From NCBI RefSeq assembly GCF_000374425.1, contig NZ_KB894364.1, positions 62,001-126,000 on the forward strand: a DNA stretch of 64,000 bases, read 5' to 3'. The translations under genes were made by a program, and so were the position numbers. This document shows, one piece after another, positions 39,991 through 50,383 of the stretch (positions are counted from its first letter, which is position 1; each line of letters begins with the position of its first letter). Below the pieces are notes generated by a model. That model saw nothing but the letters and a program-made list of their open reading frames with translations, ran no database searches and was not told where the DNA came from. The DNA is from Acinetobacter tjernbergiae DSM 14971 = CIP 107465 (GTDB lineage: Bacteria > Pseudomonadota > Gammaproteobacteria > Pseudomonadales > Moraxellaceae).

Positions 39991-40368
39991 TTAGAATACC
40001 GCTTTATTTTTAAAATACTTGGCAAGACCGTTGATCCATGCATTCAGCAAAAATAACCATGCGATCGCACTGAAAATCACACCTGCAACCGTCATGCCCG
40101 TGACCCATAATGCGCTGTCCCATGCAAAAAAGAACAACGGAATAAACCATAGCGATGCAAAGCAAACGATCATGATAAATAACAGCACGTTACGCATGAT
40201 CCAAAGGGCATGTGCATGAATCCATACTTCAGCATTATCCACAATCGCAACTTTTCGTGCTAATAGGTATGCAAATACTGCAAACACGATTGTAAATAAT
40301 GCAAGAAACATGAACACATAAGAAATCGCCACGTAACGGCGATGCTGCTCAATACTGTCTTGCCCCAT
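39991..40368 (-). CDS. Small multi-helix membrane protein, function unknown
   Basis: 125 residues with three or four hydrophobic helices (about 15-37, 57-77, 82-108), resembling DUF4870-type proteins in overall plan. An N-terminal soluble tip (MGQDSIEQHRRY) precedes the first helix. No catalytic motif. It stands alone between dnaJ and the second RND operon. Confidence 0.7.
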   Translation of the reverse strand: MGQDSIEQHRRYVAISYVFMFLALFTIVFAVFAYLLARKVAIVDNAEVWIHAHALWIMRNVLLFIMIVCFASLWFIPLFFFAWDSALWVTGMTVAGVIFSAIAWLFLLNAWINGLAKYFKNKAVF

Positions 40369-40500
40369 GCTCTATATCACCTCATTCACTGCATTTTGCC
40401 AAACTGGTCAAGCAATGAAATTCCATTATTTTTTGGTCTTCAAATATAGGTGCTACTATATTGAAATTTTCAATATTTCGCACCTTTATTCACAAAATAA

Positions 40501-43500
40501 TTACGATAGAGGTGTTGCTTTCTTTACTCTGAACCATGCTGCATACAATGCGGGTAGGAAAAATAAGGTGAGTAAAGTCGCAACAATCAAACCACCCATA
40601 ATTGCAACTGCCATTGGACCAAAGAAAAGACTGCGTGATAACGGGATCATCGCCAGTACCGCAGCCAATGCAGTCAATACAATTGGGCGGAAACGGCGCA
40701 TGGTTGCACCAATCACCGCATCCCACGGCGCATACCCTGCCTGAATATCTTGTTCAATTTGATCAATCAAAATCAGCGAGTTCCGCATAATCATCCCTGA
40801 CAATGCAATCGTCCCAAGCATCGCCACGAAACCAAACGGTTTATTAAACAAGAGTAAGAATGCAACCACCCCGATTAAGCCAAGCGGTGCTGTCAGCAGA
40901 ACAATCGTTGCACGTGACATGCTACGCAATTGAATCATCAACAAGGTCATCACCACAGCCAAGAACAATGGCATACCTGCATTCACTGAATTTTGACCTT
41001 TCGCAGATTCCTCAACCGTACCCCCCACCTCAAGCAAATAGCCATTTGGTAAATCCGCACGTAAAGTTTGCATTTTATCCGCTAACTGCTGAACCACGGT
41101 TGCAGGCTGTAAATTGGTTCGAATATCGGCACGAACCGTAATCGTTGGTAGGCGGTTACGATGCCAAATCAAGCCTTCTTCAAAACGTGATTCAATTTTT
41201 GCAATCTGTGCCAAAGGTACGGTTGTTCCTTTGGTGGTTGGCACAGCTAAGCTTGCCAAAGAAGCCACTTCTGCACGTTCAGTTTTATCACCACGTAGAC
41301 GAATCTCAATCAACTCACGTTTTTCACGATATTGATTCATCACTGAGCCTGTCACCGAAGCATTCAAGAAATTGGCTAAATCAACACTAGAAACACCCAT
41401 TTGACGGGCACGGTCTTGGTCAATTTCAATCGCAATAATTTTACTTGGCTCACCCCAATCCAAATGGACATTGGTGGTATTCAGGTCTTCACCTACAACT
41501 TTAGCAACTTTTTGTGCCTCTGCCCGAACCGTTGCCAAATCTTCACCTGAGACACGATACTGCAATGGATAACCCACAGGTGGGCCATTTTCAAGTAAAG
41601 ACACACGGGTACGTACTTGTGGCAAGAGTTGCTTGATTTGTTTCTCTAAAGAACGGCGAATTTCATTACGATCATCTAAAGACGATGCCAATACCACAAA
41701 TTGAGCAAAACTGGCTTGTGGAAGCTGTTGATCCAAAGGTAAATAGAAACGTGGTGACCCTGTACCGACATAGGCTACATAGTTATCAATCCCTTTTTGT
41801 TTCGCAAGGAATTGCTCAACCTTATGCACCGCCTGTTCAGTCGCAACCAGTGATGCGCCTTCTTCTAATTTTAAATCAACTAAAATCTCCGCACGGTTTG
41901 ATGCTGGGAAGAACTGCTGTGGAACGAATTTAAACATCGCCACCGACAACACAAATATACCAACGGTCACTGCAATCACTGTCTTACGATAGGTAATACA
42001 GATTTCAACGATACCACGGAAAGATTGATAAAATTTTGACTGATATGGATCATGATGCCCAGCATGTGCCTCAACGACAGGTGCTGGTTGCTTGCGTAAC
42101 CTTGCCCATAGGCGTAAATACCACGCCGCTTGTTGATTCTGCTTGGTGAAATCAGGCAGTAATTTTTCGCCCAAATAAGGTACGAATAAAACCGCAGCAA
42201 TCCACGACACAATCAATGCAATCGTGACCACTTGGAAAATAGAACGAGTATATTCACCTGTGCCTGATTGAGCTGTAGCAATTGGGAGGAAACCTGCTGC
42301 GGTAATCAGTGTTCCTGTCAACATTGGAAACGCGGTGGTTTGCCATGCAAAGCCTGCGGCTTTCAGTCGACTGTAACCCTGCTCCATTTTAATCGCCATC
42401 ATTTCAACAGCGATAATCGCATCATCGACCAACAAACCCAGTGCAAGAATTAATGCACCCAAAGAAATTTTGTGTAGCCCTACATCAAATAAGCTCATCC
42501 CTGCAAACGTCATCGCCAGTACCAGCGGTATCGACAATGCAACGACCAACCCTGTACGGAAACCGAGCGAGAAGAAACTCACCAATAAAACGATAATCAC
42601 CGCTTCAGCCAGTACTTTTAAAAATTCTTGAATACTGCGTTGTACCGCTACAGGCTGATCTGAAACTTTTTGCAGTTTCATGCCCAAAGGTAAGCTCTTC
42701 TGTAAGCTATTAAATTCAGTTTCTAGGTTTTTGCCCAGTGCAATGATGTCTCCACCTTTGCGCATCGACACCGCAATCCCAATGCCGTTCTCGCCCATGA
42801 AACGCATACGTGGCTGAGCAGGTTCACTGAAACCACGATAGACTTCAGCAACATCACCCAATTGAATGGTTTTATTCCCGACCAACAACGGCATTTTTTT
42901 CAGGTCATCGACACTATGTAAATGCCCACTGACACGAATTTGAATACGGTCGGTACCTGTTTCAAAGAAACCTGCACCTGCCATATCATTTTGCTTTTGT
43001 ATCGCTTCCTGAATTGCAGTAACGGGTACACCGAGCTGAACAGCTTTGGTATTGGATAATTCAATCCAAATTTTCTGATCTTGCAGACCAACGAGATTGA
43101 CTTTGCTGACATCTTTGACCCGTTGCAATTGTAGTTGCAAACGATCGGCATATTCTTTCATTACCGCATAGTCAAAATCTTTGCCCGTCAGGACATAAAT
43201 ATTCCCGAAGGTATCGCCAAATTCATCGTTAAAAAATGGCCCTTGCACGCCACTCGGTAGCTGTGAACGTACATCATTGACCTTTTTACGGACGTTATAC
43301 CAAATATCAGGAATCTGGCTCGATGGCAAACTGTCTTTCGCAACAAAGGTCACCAACGATTCACCAGGGCGTGAATACGCCATGATGCGATCATACTGAC
43401 CAGTGGTCATCAATTCTTTTTCAATACGATCGGTAACGAGTGTCGACACTTCTTTGGCTGTCGCACCTGGCCAATAGGTCTGTACCACCATCACTTTGAA

Positions 43501-43629
43501 CGTAAAGGGAGGATCTTCACTCTGAGAGAGCTTGGAATAAGACATAATTCCGACAATGCCGAGTAACAGCATAAAATACAGAACAATGCCCTTATTCTTC
43601 AGCGCCCATTCTGAAAGGTTAAATTTCAT
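40501..43629 (-). CDS. RND efflux permease (MexK/TriC-like)
   Basis: 1042 residues, full length. The N-terminus (LSQSEDPPFTFKVMVVQTYWPGA) resembles the MexK/TriC type of multidrug RND pump. Helix 4 contains the paired acids in LGLLVDDAIIAVEMM. Twelve helices in two bundles with two large periplasmic loops. Adaptor gene 2 bp upstream; a TetR gene lies divergently. Again no outer-membrane factor. Substrates are unknown; biocides such as triclosan are typical for relatives. Confidence 0.93.
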   Translation of the reverse strand: MKFNLSEWALKNKGIVLYFMLLLGIVGIMSYSKLSQSEDPPFTFKVMVVQTYWPGATAKEVSTLVTDRIEKELMTTGQYDRIMAYSRPGESLVTFVAKDSLPSSQIPDIWYNVRKKVNDVRSQLPSGVQGPFFNDEFGDTFGNIYVLTGKDFDYAVMKEYADRLQLQLQRVKDVSKVNLVGLQDQKIWIELSNTKAVQLGVPVTAIQEAIQKQNDMAGAGFFETGTDRIQIRVSGHLHSVDDLKKMPLLVGNKTIQLGDVAEVYRGFSEPAQPRMRFMGENGIGIAVSMRKGGDIIALGKNLETEFNSLQKSLPLGMKLQKVSDQPVAVQRSIQEFLKVLAEAVIIVLLVSFFSLGFRTGLVVALSIPLVLAMTFAGMSLFDVGLHKISLGALILALGLLVDDAIIAVEMMAIKMEQGYSRLKAAGFAWQTTAFPMLTGTLITAAGFLPIATAQSGTGEYTRSIFQVVTIALIVSWIAAVLFVPYLGEKLLPDFTKQNQQAAWYLRLWARLRKQPAPVVEAHAGHHDPYQSKFYQSFRGIVEICITYRKTVIAVTVGIFVLSVAMFKFVPQQFFPASNRAEILVDLKLEEGASLVATEQAVHKVEQFLAKQKGIDNYVAYVGTGSPRFYLPLDQQLPQASFAQFVVLASSLDDRNEIRRSLEKQIKQLLPQVRTRVSLLENGPPVGYPLQYRVSGEDLATVRAEAQKVAKVVGEDLNTTNVHLDWGEPSKIIAIEIDQDRARQMGVSSVDLANFLNASVTGSVMNQYREKRELIEIRLRGDKTERAEVASLASLAVPTTKGTTVPLAQIAKIESRFEEGLIWHRNRLPTITVRADIRTNLQPATVVQQLADKMQTLRADLPNGYLLEVGGTVEESAKGQNSVNAGMPLFLAVVMTLLMIQLRSMSRATIVLLTAPLGLIGVVAFLLLFNKPFGFVAMLGTIALSGMIMRNSLILIDQIEQDIQAGYAPWDAVIGATMRRFRPIVLTALAAVLAMIPLSRSLFFGPMAVAIMGGLIVATLLTLFFLPALYAAWFRVKKATPLS

Positions 43630-43631
43630 GC

Positions 43632-44732
43632 TTAACCTCCCGTTTTAACGGTGACTTCGCGATTATCACGATCTACAGGATGAATTTTTTGTTGGTCACG
43701 TAATAGATGCACACCACCCACTACGACCCAATCTGAAGCTTTCAAACCTGAAAGGATCGGTACGCTATCACGCCCATAAGTGCCCAACGTCACAGGGACT
43801 TTACGTAAGGTTTGATTGGCAGTGACCACCCAAACATACGCTTGTTGATTATTGGCGGTGACACTGGATAAAGGCACACTCAACACGTTATTTTCATTTG
43901 CAACAAAAATTACTCGCGCACTTTGCCCCAACTGGATGCTAGATTGCCCTTCCAATAATGAAACTTTAACTGTGAAGGTTCGAGATTGATCTGCAGCAGG
44001 TGACACTTCACGAACTTTCGCTGCAAAACGAGCATCAGGCTGAGACCACAACGTAACCCAAGCAGGTTGACCCACTTTAATGCTGCTAACGGCTTGCTCA
44101 GGTACGCCAAACACGACTTCTCGCTCGCCTTCAATCGCCAGTTGATAGGCAGGTTGTGCTGCTCCGATGACCTGTCCAACCTCTATTTGACGTTGTGTAA
44201 TCACCCCATTCTTATTCGAAATAAGTTGGTTATAACCGGTTTGATTTGAAGACACTTCATAATTAGAACGCGCTTGCTGTAACCCTGCTTGAGCAGATTC
44301 ATACTGATTTTTCACCGCATCAAATTGTGAGCGACTCACTGCATTGACTGGTAATAACTGTTGATAACGCTGATATTCTTCAGCAGCAATTTTTGCTGCT
44401 GCTTCAGCACTTTGCAATTGTGCTTTGGCAGCGTTCATTTGCAATTGTGCGTCTTTGACATCTAGTTTAGCCAGAACCTGTCCGACTTTGACCCGATCAC
44501 CTACATCAACATAACGTTCGGTAATTTGCCCCCCGACACGAAATGCCAATGCAGTTTGTTGCTTGGCTTGAACATCACCTGCATAACTTTTTTGATCGAT
44601 ATGATTCGTATTCGGCTGCGTCACCATGACATAAGGAATTTCCTCTGTCTTGGGAACCTCTTTTTGACATGCCGTTAAAGTGACACTGCTGAGTACGAGC
44701 AACCCCACAATTACATGATTTAGCAGATTCAT
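43632..44732 (-). CDS. RND efflux periplasmic adaptor, lipoprotein
   Basis: 366 residues from the ATG at 44732; a TTG seven codons upstream would spoil the signal peptide. The lipobox LTAC predicts lipid anchoring. It has the classic adaptor parts: lipoyl half (FRVGGQITERYVDVGDRV), alpha-hairpin (about 90-150), second lipoyl half (LISNKNGVITQRQIEVGQVI) and beta-barrel. It overlaps functionally with the pump gene 2 bp downstream; both are probably repressed by the divergent TetR protein. Confidence 0.92.
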   Translation of the reverse strand: MNLLNHVIVGLLVLSSVTLTACQKEVPKTEEIPYVMVTQPNTNHIDQKSYAGDVQAKQQTALAFRVGGQITERYVDVGDRVKVGQVLAKLDVKDAQLQMNAAKAQLQSAEAAAKIAAEEYQRYQQLLPVNAVSRSQFDAVKNQYESAQAGLQQARSNYEVSSNQTGYNQLISNKNGVITQRQIEVGQVIGAAQPAYQLAIEGEREVVFGVPEQAVSSIKVGQPAWVTLWSQPDARFAAKVREVSPAADQSRTFTVKVSLLEGQSSIQLGQSARVIFVANENNVLSVPLSSVTANNQQAYVWVVTANQTLRKVPVTLGTYGRDSVPILSGLKASDWVVVGGVHLLRDQQKIHPVDRDNREVTVKTGG

Positions 44733-44794
44733 CTCTGTTTCGCTCTTATTCAAATTGATTTTTTAAGGCACAATATGAACATTATGATAGATTG

Positions 44795-44842
44795 TTTATT
44801 TTTTAATTAATATACTCATGAGTACACTAATTAAAAAATAAA
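44795..44842. promoter_or_regulatory. Large palindrome, candidate TetR operator
   Basis: A 48-bp near-perfect palindrome centred between 44818 and 44819, matching at 22 of 24 positions per half. The core is TACTCATGAGTA, with AATTA and AT-rich arms on both sides. It sits in the 152-bp gap between the efflux operon and tetR, exactly where a repressor would cover both promoters. The binding protein is inferred. Confidence 0.75.
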
Positions 44843-44884
44843 TCTAGCATTCTGATTTTTAATTGAATTAAAGAGAAAGGTAAC

Positions 44885-45508
44885 GTGCAAATTCACAGTG
44901 GTCGTCCTAAAGATTTAGAAAAGAGAGCCAAAATTTTACAGGCTGCGAAATCTATTTTTTTAAAAATGGGCTACCACGCGACCAATATGAATCAGATTGC
45001 AAAAGAAGCAGGTGTCACCAAACTCACGGTGTATAACCACTTTCAAGACAAAGCCAATTTATTTATCTGCGCGATTGAAGAAAGCTGTGAAGAATCAATT
45101 CGAGCGAAACAATTTGAACTGACAGCTGAGTCCGATTTTGAGCAAGCACTGTATTTAATGTGTCATCGAGCCTTAAGCATTATTTATTTGCCTGAGGCAC
45201 TTAAATTAGATTGTCTCTTGTTTGAACTTGCCGCTGAACAAAGTCCACTTACACAACAATTTTTTGATGCGTCACATACGCGAATGTGTAATGTTTGGTG
45301 TGATTTTTTTGAGCAGGCGATTGCGTTTAAATTCATTCAGGCAGATGAGCCACTTAAACTGACTGACCTCATCATGTCATTGCTGTTAGGCATACGTCAT
45401 CATAAAGTCTTGCTTGGTTTAGATCCCGTTCCAACCACTATGGAAATCGAGCAAATGATTGAACAAGCAATTGAATTTTTTTTGCTTAAATATCAACCTA
45501 AAAATTAG
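44885..45508 (+). CDS. TetR/AcrR family regulator
   Basis: 207 residues, GTG start with AGAAAGG 4-10 bp upstream. The N-terminal helix-turn-helix (MNQIAKEAGVTKLTVYNHFQDKANLF) is typical of AcrR-type repressors; the C-terminal half is a helical ligand pocket. It is divergent from the adaptor/pump operon and faces the 48-bp palindrome, so it is the probable local repressor. Confidence 0.93.
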   Translation: MQIHSGRPKDLEKRAKILQAAKSIFLKMGYHATNMNQIAKEAGVTKLTVYNHFQDKANLFICAIEESCEESIRAKQFELTAESDFEQALYLMCHRALSIIYLPEALKLDCLLFELAAEQSPLTQQFFDASHTRMCNVWCDFFEQAIAFKFIQADEPLKLTDLIMSLLLGIRHHKVLLGLDPVPTTMEIEQMIEQAIEFFLLKYQPKN

Positions 45509-45592
45509 ATAAAATTCACATTTATTTACGTTCTCCACTTGGATTGTCTCTCAATCGCGCTATAGTCGAAAGAGACCATGAGGAGAAATAGA

Positions 45593-48274
45593 ATGATTCA
45601 ACAAATCACAGCTCCATTACGTGAAGATGTCCGTTTACTGGGCAATCTACTTGGAGAGACCTTAAAGCAACACGCTGGGCAAGATTTGTTTAATCAAATT
45701 GAGCAAATCCGTGCATTAGCCAAAGGCGCTCGTGACGGTCAAGTTGAAGCAGAAAAACAGCTCGAACAACTTTTTCTCGGCTTGAAAGATGAAGAAATTT
45801 TGCCGCTGACCCGTGCATTTTCACATTTCCTGAATTTTGCCAATATCGCGGAACAATATCATGTGGTGCGTAATCGTCGTCAGGCTGAGTTTGATGAACA
45901 TGCACCCAATCCAAATCCTTTGTCACATTTATTTGAAAAATTCAAAACCGAACAGATCGATCAAAAACAACTCTTCCAACAAATTTGTGATTTAAAAATT
46001 GAATTGGTACTGACAGCACATCCAACCGAAGTCAGCCGCCGTACCTTAATTCAAAAATATGATGATATTACGGACTGTCTCTCTCAACTCGATCAACAAA
46101 AACTCACTCCACGTGAGCGTCAACACACCCTTGCCACACTGAAACAATTGGTCAGCTCGGCATGGCAAACCGATGAAATTCGCCAACATCGCCCAACCCC
46201 TGTCGATGAAGCGAAATGGGGCTTTGCCACCATTGAACAAACCTTATGGAATGCTGTACCCAAGTTTATTCGTGAGCTGAATGAACTCACCCAGCAGCAT
46301 TGTGAACAGTATTTGCCACTCAATATTGCACCCATTCGCTTTGCCTCATGGATGGGCGGTGATCGTGATGGTAATCCCAATGTGACTCATCAAGTCACCC
46401 AAGAAGTATTATGGTTATCACGTTGGCAAGCTGCTGATTTGTATCTACGTGATATTGAAAATCTACGCTGGGAATTGTCAATTCAAAGCTGTTCGGATGA
46501 ACTCACTCAAGCACTCGGTTATGAACACCCTGAACCCTATCGTGAATATTTACGTGAAACTCGTGAACGCTTGAAAGCAACCCGTTATTGCTTGGGTCAA
46601 CGCTTACAAGGCTTAGAAGCCGATGATAGCCAGATCATTCGAAATAAAGATGAATTACTACAACCACTCTTGTTGTGCTATCGCTCACTGATCGACAGTA
46701 ACTTAGCTGAAATCGCCAATGGGCAATTACTCGATTTCATTTATCGTGTGAATTGTTTCGGGATTGAATTACTCAAACTCGACATTCGCCAAGAATCAGG
46801 GCGGCATCGTCAAGCCATTTCAGCCATTACCGAATATTTAGGTTTGGGTAACTTTGAATCGTGGACGGAGCAAGCCCGTCAGAACTTCCTCATTCAGGAA
46901 CTACAAAGCAAACGTCCGTTATTACCTAAGTTTATCAATGAACCAGAAGGCAGCTTGATTCAGCATCCTGATGTTTTGGAAGTGTTTGCCACCATGCGCA
47001 CTTTAGCAGAACAACCTACCGAGAGCTTGGGTGCTTATATTATTTCGATGGCAGAATATCCGAGTGATGTCTTAGCGGTGCTGCTTTTGCAAAAAGAGGC
47101 AGGCATTCAGCATCCTCTTCGTGTCGTACCCTTATTTGAAACATTAAGGGATCTCGACGGCGCAGCCAAAACCATGAGTACCTTATTCAATATGCATTGG
47201 TACAAACAGCATATTCAAGGCAAACATGAGGTGATGATTGGCTATTCGGACTCTGCGAAAGATGCAGGCTTTATGTCTGCGAACTGGGCACAATACCGCG
47301 CTCAAGAAGAACTAACGGCGATCGCCAAACAACATGATGTGCAATTAACGCTATTTCATGGTCGTGGCGGTTCGATCAGTCGTGGTGGTGCGCCAACACA
47401 ACAAGCGCTATTCTCTCAACCACCAGGTTCGATTTCAGGTGCAATTCGTGTCACTGAACAAGGTGAAATGATTCGATTTAAATTTGGTTTAGAAGGCATC
47501 GCACTACAAAATTTGGAAATCTATACAGCGGCAACTTTAGAAGCAACGTTATTGCCCCCCCCAGAGCCAAAGAAACAATGGCGTGATTTGATGAATCAAA
47601 TGACTGATTTATCGGTACAGGTCTATCGCCAAACTGTGCGTGAAAACCCCAATTTTGTTCGCTATTTACGTACCGTTACGCCTGAACTAGAGTTGCAAAT
47701 GCTGCCACTGGGTTCACGTCCAGCCAAACGCAAAGTCAGTGGTGGAATTGAATCGTTACGTGCAATTCCGTGGGTATTTGCATGGACACAAATTCGCTTG
47801 ATGCTGCCTGCTTGGCTCGGTACAGGCACTGCAATTAATCAGGTACATGAGCAGCACAAAAATACCTTAAATGAGATGCTCGAACAGTGGCCTTATTTCC
47901 AAACCTTAATTGATATGCTGGAAATGGTATTATCCAAATCTGATGCAGACATTGCGTTGTACTATGAATCTCATCTCACCCAAGATCAGGACTTAAAAGT
48001 TCTAGGCGTTGAGTTACGCCAACGCTTGCAAAATGCCGTCGATACACTGCTACGTCTCAAAGGTGAATCCAAACTTCTGAGTAATAATGAAGTATTGGAT
48101 CAATCCATGCAGGTGCGTAAACCATATTTATTGCCTCTGCATTTATTACAAGCAGAGCTGATGAAACGCCGTCGTCTATATTTAGCCGAGCATCAAACCG
48201 AGCATAGCCCTGTCGATCATGCCTTAATGGTAAGTATTGCAGGGATTGCCGCAGGTTTGCGCAATACCGGCTAA
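45593..48274 (+). CDS. ppc: Phosphoenolpyruvate carboxylase
   Basis: 893 residues from the ATG at 45593; the upstream ATG at 45578 overlaps the ribosome binding site GAGGAGA. It converts PEP and bicarbonate to oxaloacetate to refill the TCA cycle. Signature stretches: LVLTAHPTEVSRRT with the catalytic histidine, IGYSDSAKDAGFMSANW with the conserved lysine, and LFHGRGGSISRGG. The C-terminal RNTG, bearing the allosteric asparagine/aspartate site region, is intact. Confidence 0.97.
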   Translation: MIQQITAPLREDVRLLGNLLGETLKQHAGQDLFNQIEQIRALAKGARDGQVEAEKQLEQLFLGLKDEEILPLTRAFSHFLNFANIAEQYHVVRNRRQAEFDEHAPNPNPLSHLFEKFKTEQIDQKQLFQQICDLKIELVLTAHPTEVSRRTLIQKYDDITDCLSQLDQQKLTPRERQHTLATLKQLVSSAWQTDEIRQHRPTPVDEAKWGFATIEQTLWNAVPKFIRELNELTQQHCEQYLPLNIAPIRFASWMGGDRDGNPNVTHQVTQEVLWLSRWQAADLYLRDIENLRWELSIQSCSDELTQALGYEHPEPYREYLRETRERLKATRYCLGQRLQGLEADDSQIIRNKDELLQPLLLCYRSLIDSNLAEIANGQLLDFIYRVNCFGIELLKLDIRQESGRHRQAISAITEYLGLGNFESWTEQARQNFLIQELQSKRPLLPKFINEPEGSLIQHPDVLEVFATMRTLAEQPTESLGAYIISMAEYPSDVLAVLLLQKEAGIQHPLRVVPLFETLRDLDGAAKTMSTLFNMHWYKQHIQGKHEVMIGYSDSAKDAGFMSANWAQYRAQEELTAIAKQHDVQLTLFHGRGGSISRGGAPTQQALFSQPPGSISGAIRVTEQGEMIRFKFGLEGIALQNLEIYTAATLEATLLPPPEPKKQWRDLMNQMTDLSVQVYRQTVRENPNFVRYLRTVTPELELQMLPLGSRPAKRKVSGGIESLRAIPWVFAWTQIRLMLPAWLGTGTAINQVHEQHKNTLNEMLEQWPYFQTLIDMLEMVLSKSDADIALYYESHLTQDQDLKVLGVELRQRLQNAVDTLLRLKGESKLLSNNEVLDQSMQVRKPYLLPLHLLQAELMKRRRLYLAEHQTEHSPVDHALMVSIAGIAAGLRNTG

Positions 48275-48282
48275 ATAAGAAC

Positions 48283-48319
48283 CTTGCCATCAGCATAAAT
48301 CACACGTGTTGATGGCAAG
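48283..48319. repeat. 10-bp inverted repeat after ppc
   Basis: CTTGCCATCA and TGATGGCAAG face each other with 17 bases between. It is just past the ppc stop but lacks a following T run, so it is not a standard terminator; it may stabilise the 3' end. Confidence 0.5.
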
Positions 48320-48568
48320 ACTGGCAAAATATTCCATTTTTCTAAAAAAATTAGAAAATATTTTTTTAAATAAGATAGTTAACTTTTCAAATAATCTAGA
48401 GAAAAATAAATAATAAATACGATAGGTTATTTTAAAAAATATTTTACCAAAAGGTAAAAATATTAAACTTCAACGAATTATCTAACTACATTCTCAAAGA
48501 TCAATAGATGAAAGCACATTTTAAGACAAGGTATTATACCCACTGATATCACATAATGAGTCTCATCT

Positions 48569-49864
48569 ATGTCAAATTGGTTTCCAAAATGGCAGCCGTA
48601 TCAGGGAAAGATTGATCATCGCCCTGTTGCGACAAACGAATATTTACCGCCCTTACAAAGTGCGGTATTAGGGGTACAACACGCATTTGCAATGTTTGGT
48701 GCCACTGTACTTGCACCACTCCTCATGGGTTTTAGCCCGAACCTTGCCATTTTAATGTCAGGGATTTGTACCATTATTTTCTTCTTGATCACGGGTGGGC
48801 GTGTCCCAAGTTATTTAGGCTCAAGCTTCGCCTTTATTGGTGTCGTTGCAGCAGCAACAGGTCACGTTACAGGATCAGGTGCTAACCCAAACCTAGCCGT
48901 TGCGCTTGGGGGCATTGTTGCCTGTGGTATTTTTTATGCCTTGATCGGCTTTGCTGTGATGCTGACAGGGACACGCTGGATTGAAAAATTGATGCCACCT
49001 GTCGTCACAGGTGCTGTGGTGATGATTATTGGTCTCAACCTTGCACCCGTTACTATTAAAGGCGTTGCTGGACAGCCTTTTGAAATGTGGATGGCATTGA
49101 TCACTGTTTTAAGTATGGGCATCATCGCCGTATTTACCAAAGGTCTGTTACAGCGCTTGTTATTGTTGGTCGGTCTATTGATGGCATATGCAATTTATGC
49201 GATCACCACCAATCTTTTAGGTTTTGGTAAACCAATTGATTTCTCCCAAATCGCAGCCGCACCTTGGTTTGGTATCCCAACTTTTTCACACCCAACTTTT
49301 GATTTGAATGCCATTTTAATCATTGCGCCTGTTGCCTTAATTTTAGTGGCTGAAAATTTAGGTCATATCAAAGCAGTCGGTGCAATGACAGGCGAAGATC
49401 TTACACCGCAACTGGGTAAAGCTTTTGTTGCTGATGGTCTTGCAACTACTTTATCTGGAAGTGTAGGCGCACCAGGGATGACCACTTATGGTGAAAATAT
49501 CGGGGTGATGGCAGTCACTCGGGTTTATTCAACCATTGTGTTTGTGATTGCAGGTGTGTTTGCGATTTTCTTGGGTCTGTCACCAAAATTTGGAGCTGTG
49601 ATTAGTACCATTCCTACCGCCGTTTTGACGGGTGCTTCGATTGTGGTATTTGGTTTAATCACCATTGCGGGTGCTAAAATTTGGATCGAAAATAAAGTCG
49701 ATTTCTCCAATAATAAAAACCTGATTGTGGCATCTGTAACCATCATTTTAGGTGCAGGTAACTTTGAATTATTGTTTGGTAGCTTTAACTTGGGTGGAAT
49801 TGGAACTGCAACGTTTGCGGCAATTTTTCTGAATCTGTTATTCAGTTTAAAAGATAAAAACTAG
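48569..49864 (+). CDS. RutG-like pyrimidine/nucleobase permease (SLC23 family)
   Basis: 431 residues with about 14 helices. Very similar in sequence to E. coli RutG: NLAILMSGICTIIFFLITGG, then RVPSYLGSS, then LILVAENLGHIKAVGAMTG and GSVGAPGMTTYGENIGVMAV, which contain the SLC23 substrate-site residues. It probably imports uracil or related bases with protons. No rut operon is near. The 294-bp gap before it is AT-rich with a small hairpin at about 48440-48468 and no gene seen. Confidence 0.88.
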   Translation: MSNWFPKWQPYQGKIDHRPVATNEYLPPLQSAVLGVQHAFAMFGATVLAPLLMGFSPNLAILMSGICTIIFFLITGGRVPSYLGSSFAFIGVVAAATGHVTGSGANPNLAVALGGIVACGIFYALIGFAVMLTGTRWIEKLMPPVVTGAVVMIIGLNLAPVTIKGVAGQPFEMWMALITVLSMGIIAVFTKGLLQRLLLLVGLLMAYAIYAITTNLLGFGKPIDFSQIAAAPWFGIPTFSHPTFDLNAILIIAPVALILVAENLGHIKAVGAMTGEDLTPQLGKAFVADGLATTLSGSVGAPGMTTYGENIGVMAVTRVYSTIVFVIAGVFAIFLGLSPKFGAVISTIPTAVLTGASIVVFGLITIAGAKIWIENKVDFSNNKNLIVASVTIILGAGNFELLFGSFNLGGIGTATFAAIFLNLLFSLKDKN

Positions 49865-49871
49865 TACAAGA

Positions 49872-49896
49872 AAGGCAGTGAAAGCTGCTTTTTTTA
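49872..49896 (+). terminator. Intrinsic terminator after the permease gene
   Basis: AAGGCAG and CTGCTTT pair (one G-T) around TGAAAG and run into seven Ts, 8 bp after the stop codon. Confidence 0.8.
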
Positions 49897-49909
49897 TTCT
49901 TCGATGTAT

Positions 49910-50317
49910 TTAATGAAGCGCATCTTTGAGCTGTTGGATACTGGCTAACCAAATATCATAATCGTCCGCTTCCTGCCATAAATCTTTTAATTCAGACTGA
50001 TCAGACAAAACCAAAACAAGGACTTGCTGAGCTTTTAGCAATAAATCTGTACTTGGTTTCAGTGAAACTGTCTCAAGCCACTCATCTACTTTCGCAGTAT
50101 AAACATCTGTTTGAGTACCATGCCCCAGACTCTTGGCAAGCACCTCTATCGCAGCTAGAGCTTCCATCGCAACATCTGCATCAAGATATTCTTGTCCTTC
50201 ATCCAATGCCGTCTGTAAAGTGGCTTCAATGACTGAAAAATCAGTCACATCTTCTAATTCGTCAGCCCAATCATTTGCCGTGTCATTCCCAAATGGTTCA
50301 TGTGACCAAGTTCCCAT
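49910..50317 (-). CDS. DUF4259 domain-containing protein
   Basis: 135 residues, acidic and helical. MGTWSHEPFGNDTANDWADEL is the conserved DUF4259 opening. Function unknown; the family is often found near toxin/immunity genes but also, as here, alone. Upstream on the same strand is the DsbA-like gene, 66 bp away. Confidence 0.88.
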   Translation of the reverse strand: MGTWSHEPFGNDTANDWADELEDVTDFSVIEATLQTALDEGQEYLDADVAMEALAAIEVLAKSLGHGTQTDVYTAKVDEWLETVSLKPSTDLLLKAQQVLVLVLSDQSELKDLWQEADDYDIWLASIQQLKDALH

Positions 50318-50383
50318 CTTTATTTCCTATTTATTAGTTTTTTCAGGCAATTCCTATTAAAGCTTTTTATTGAGGAAAATCAA

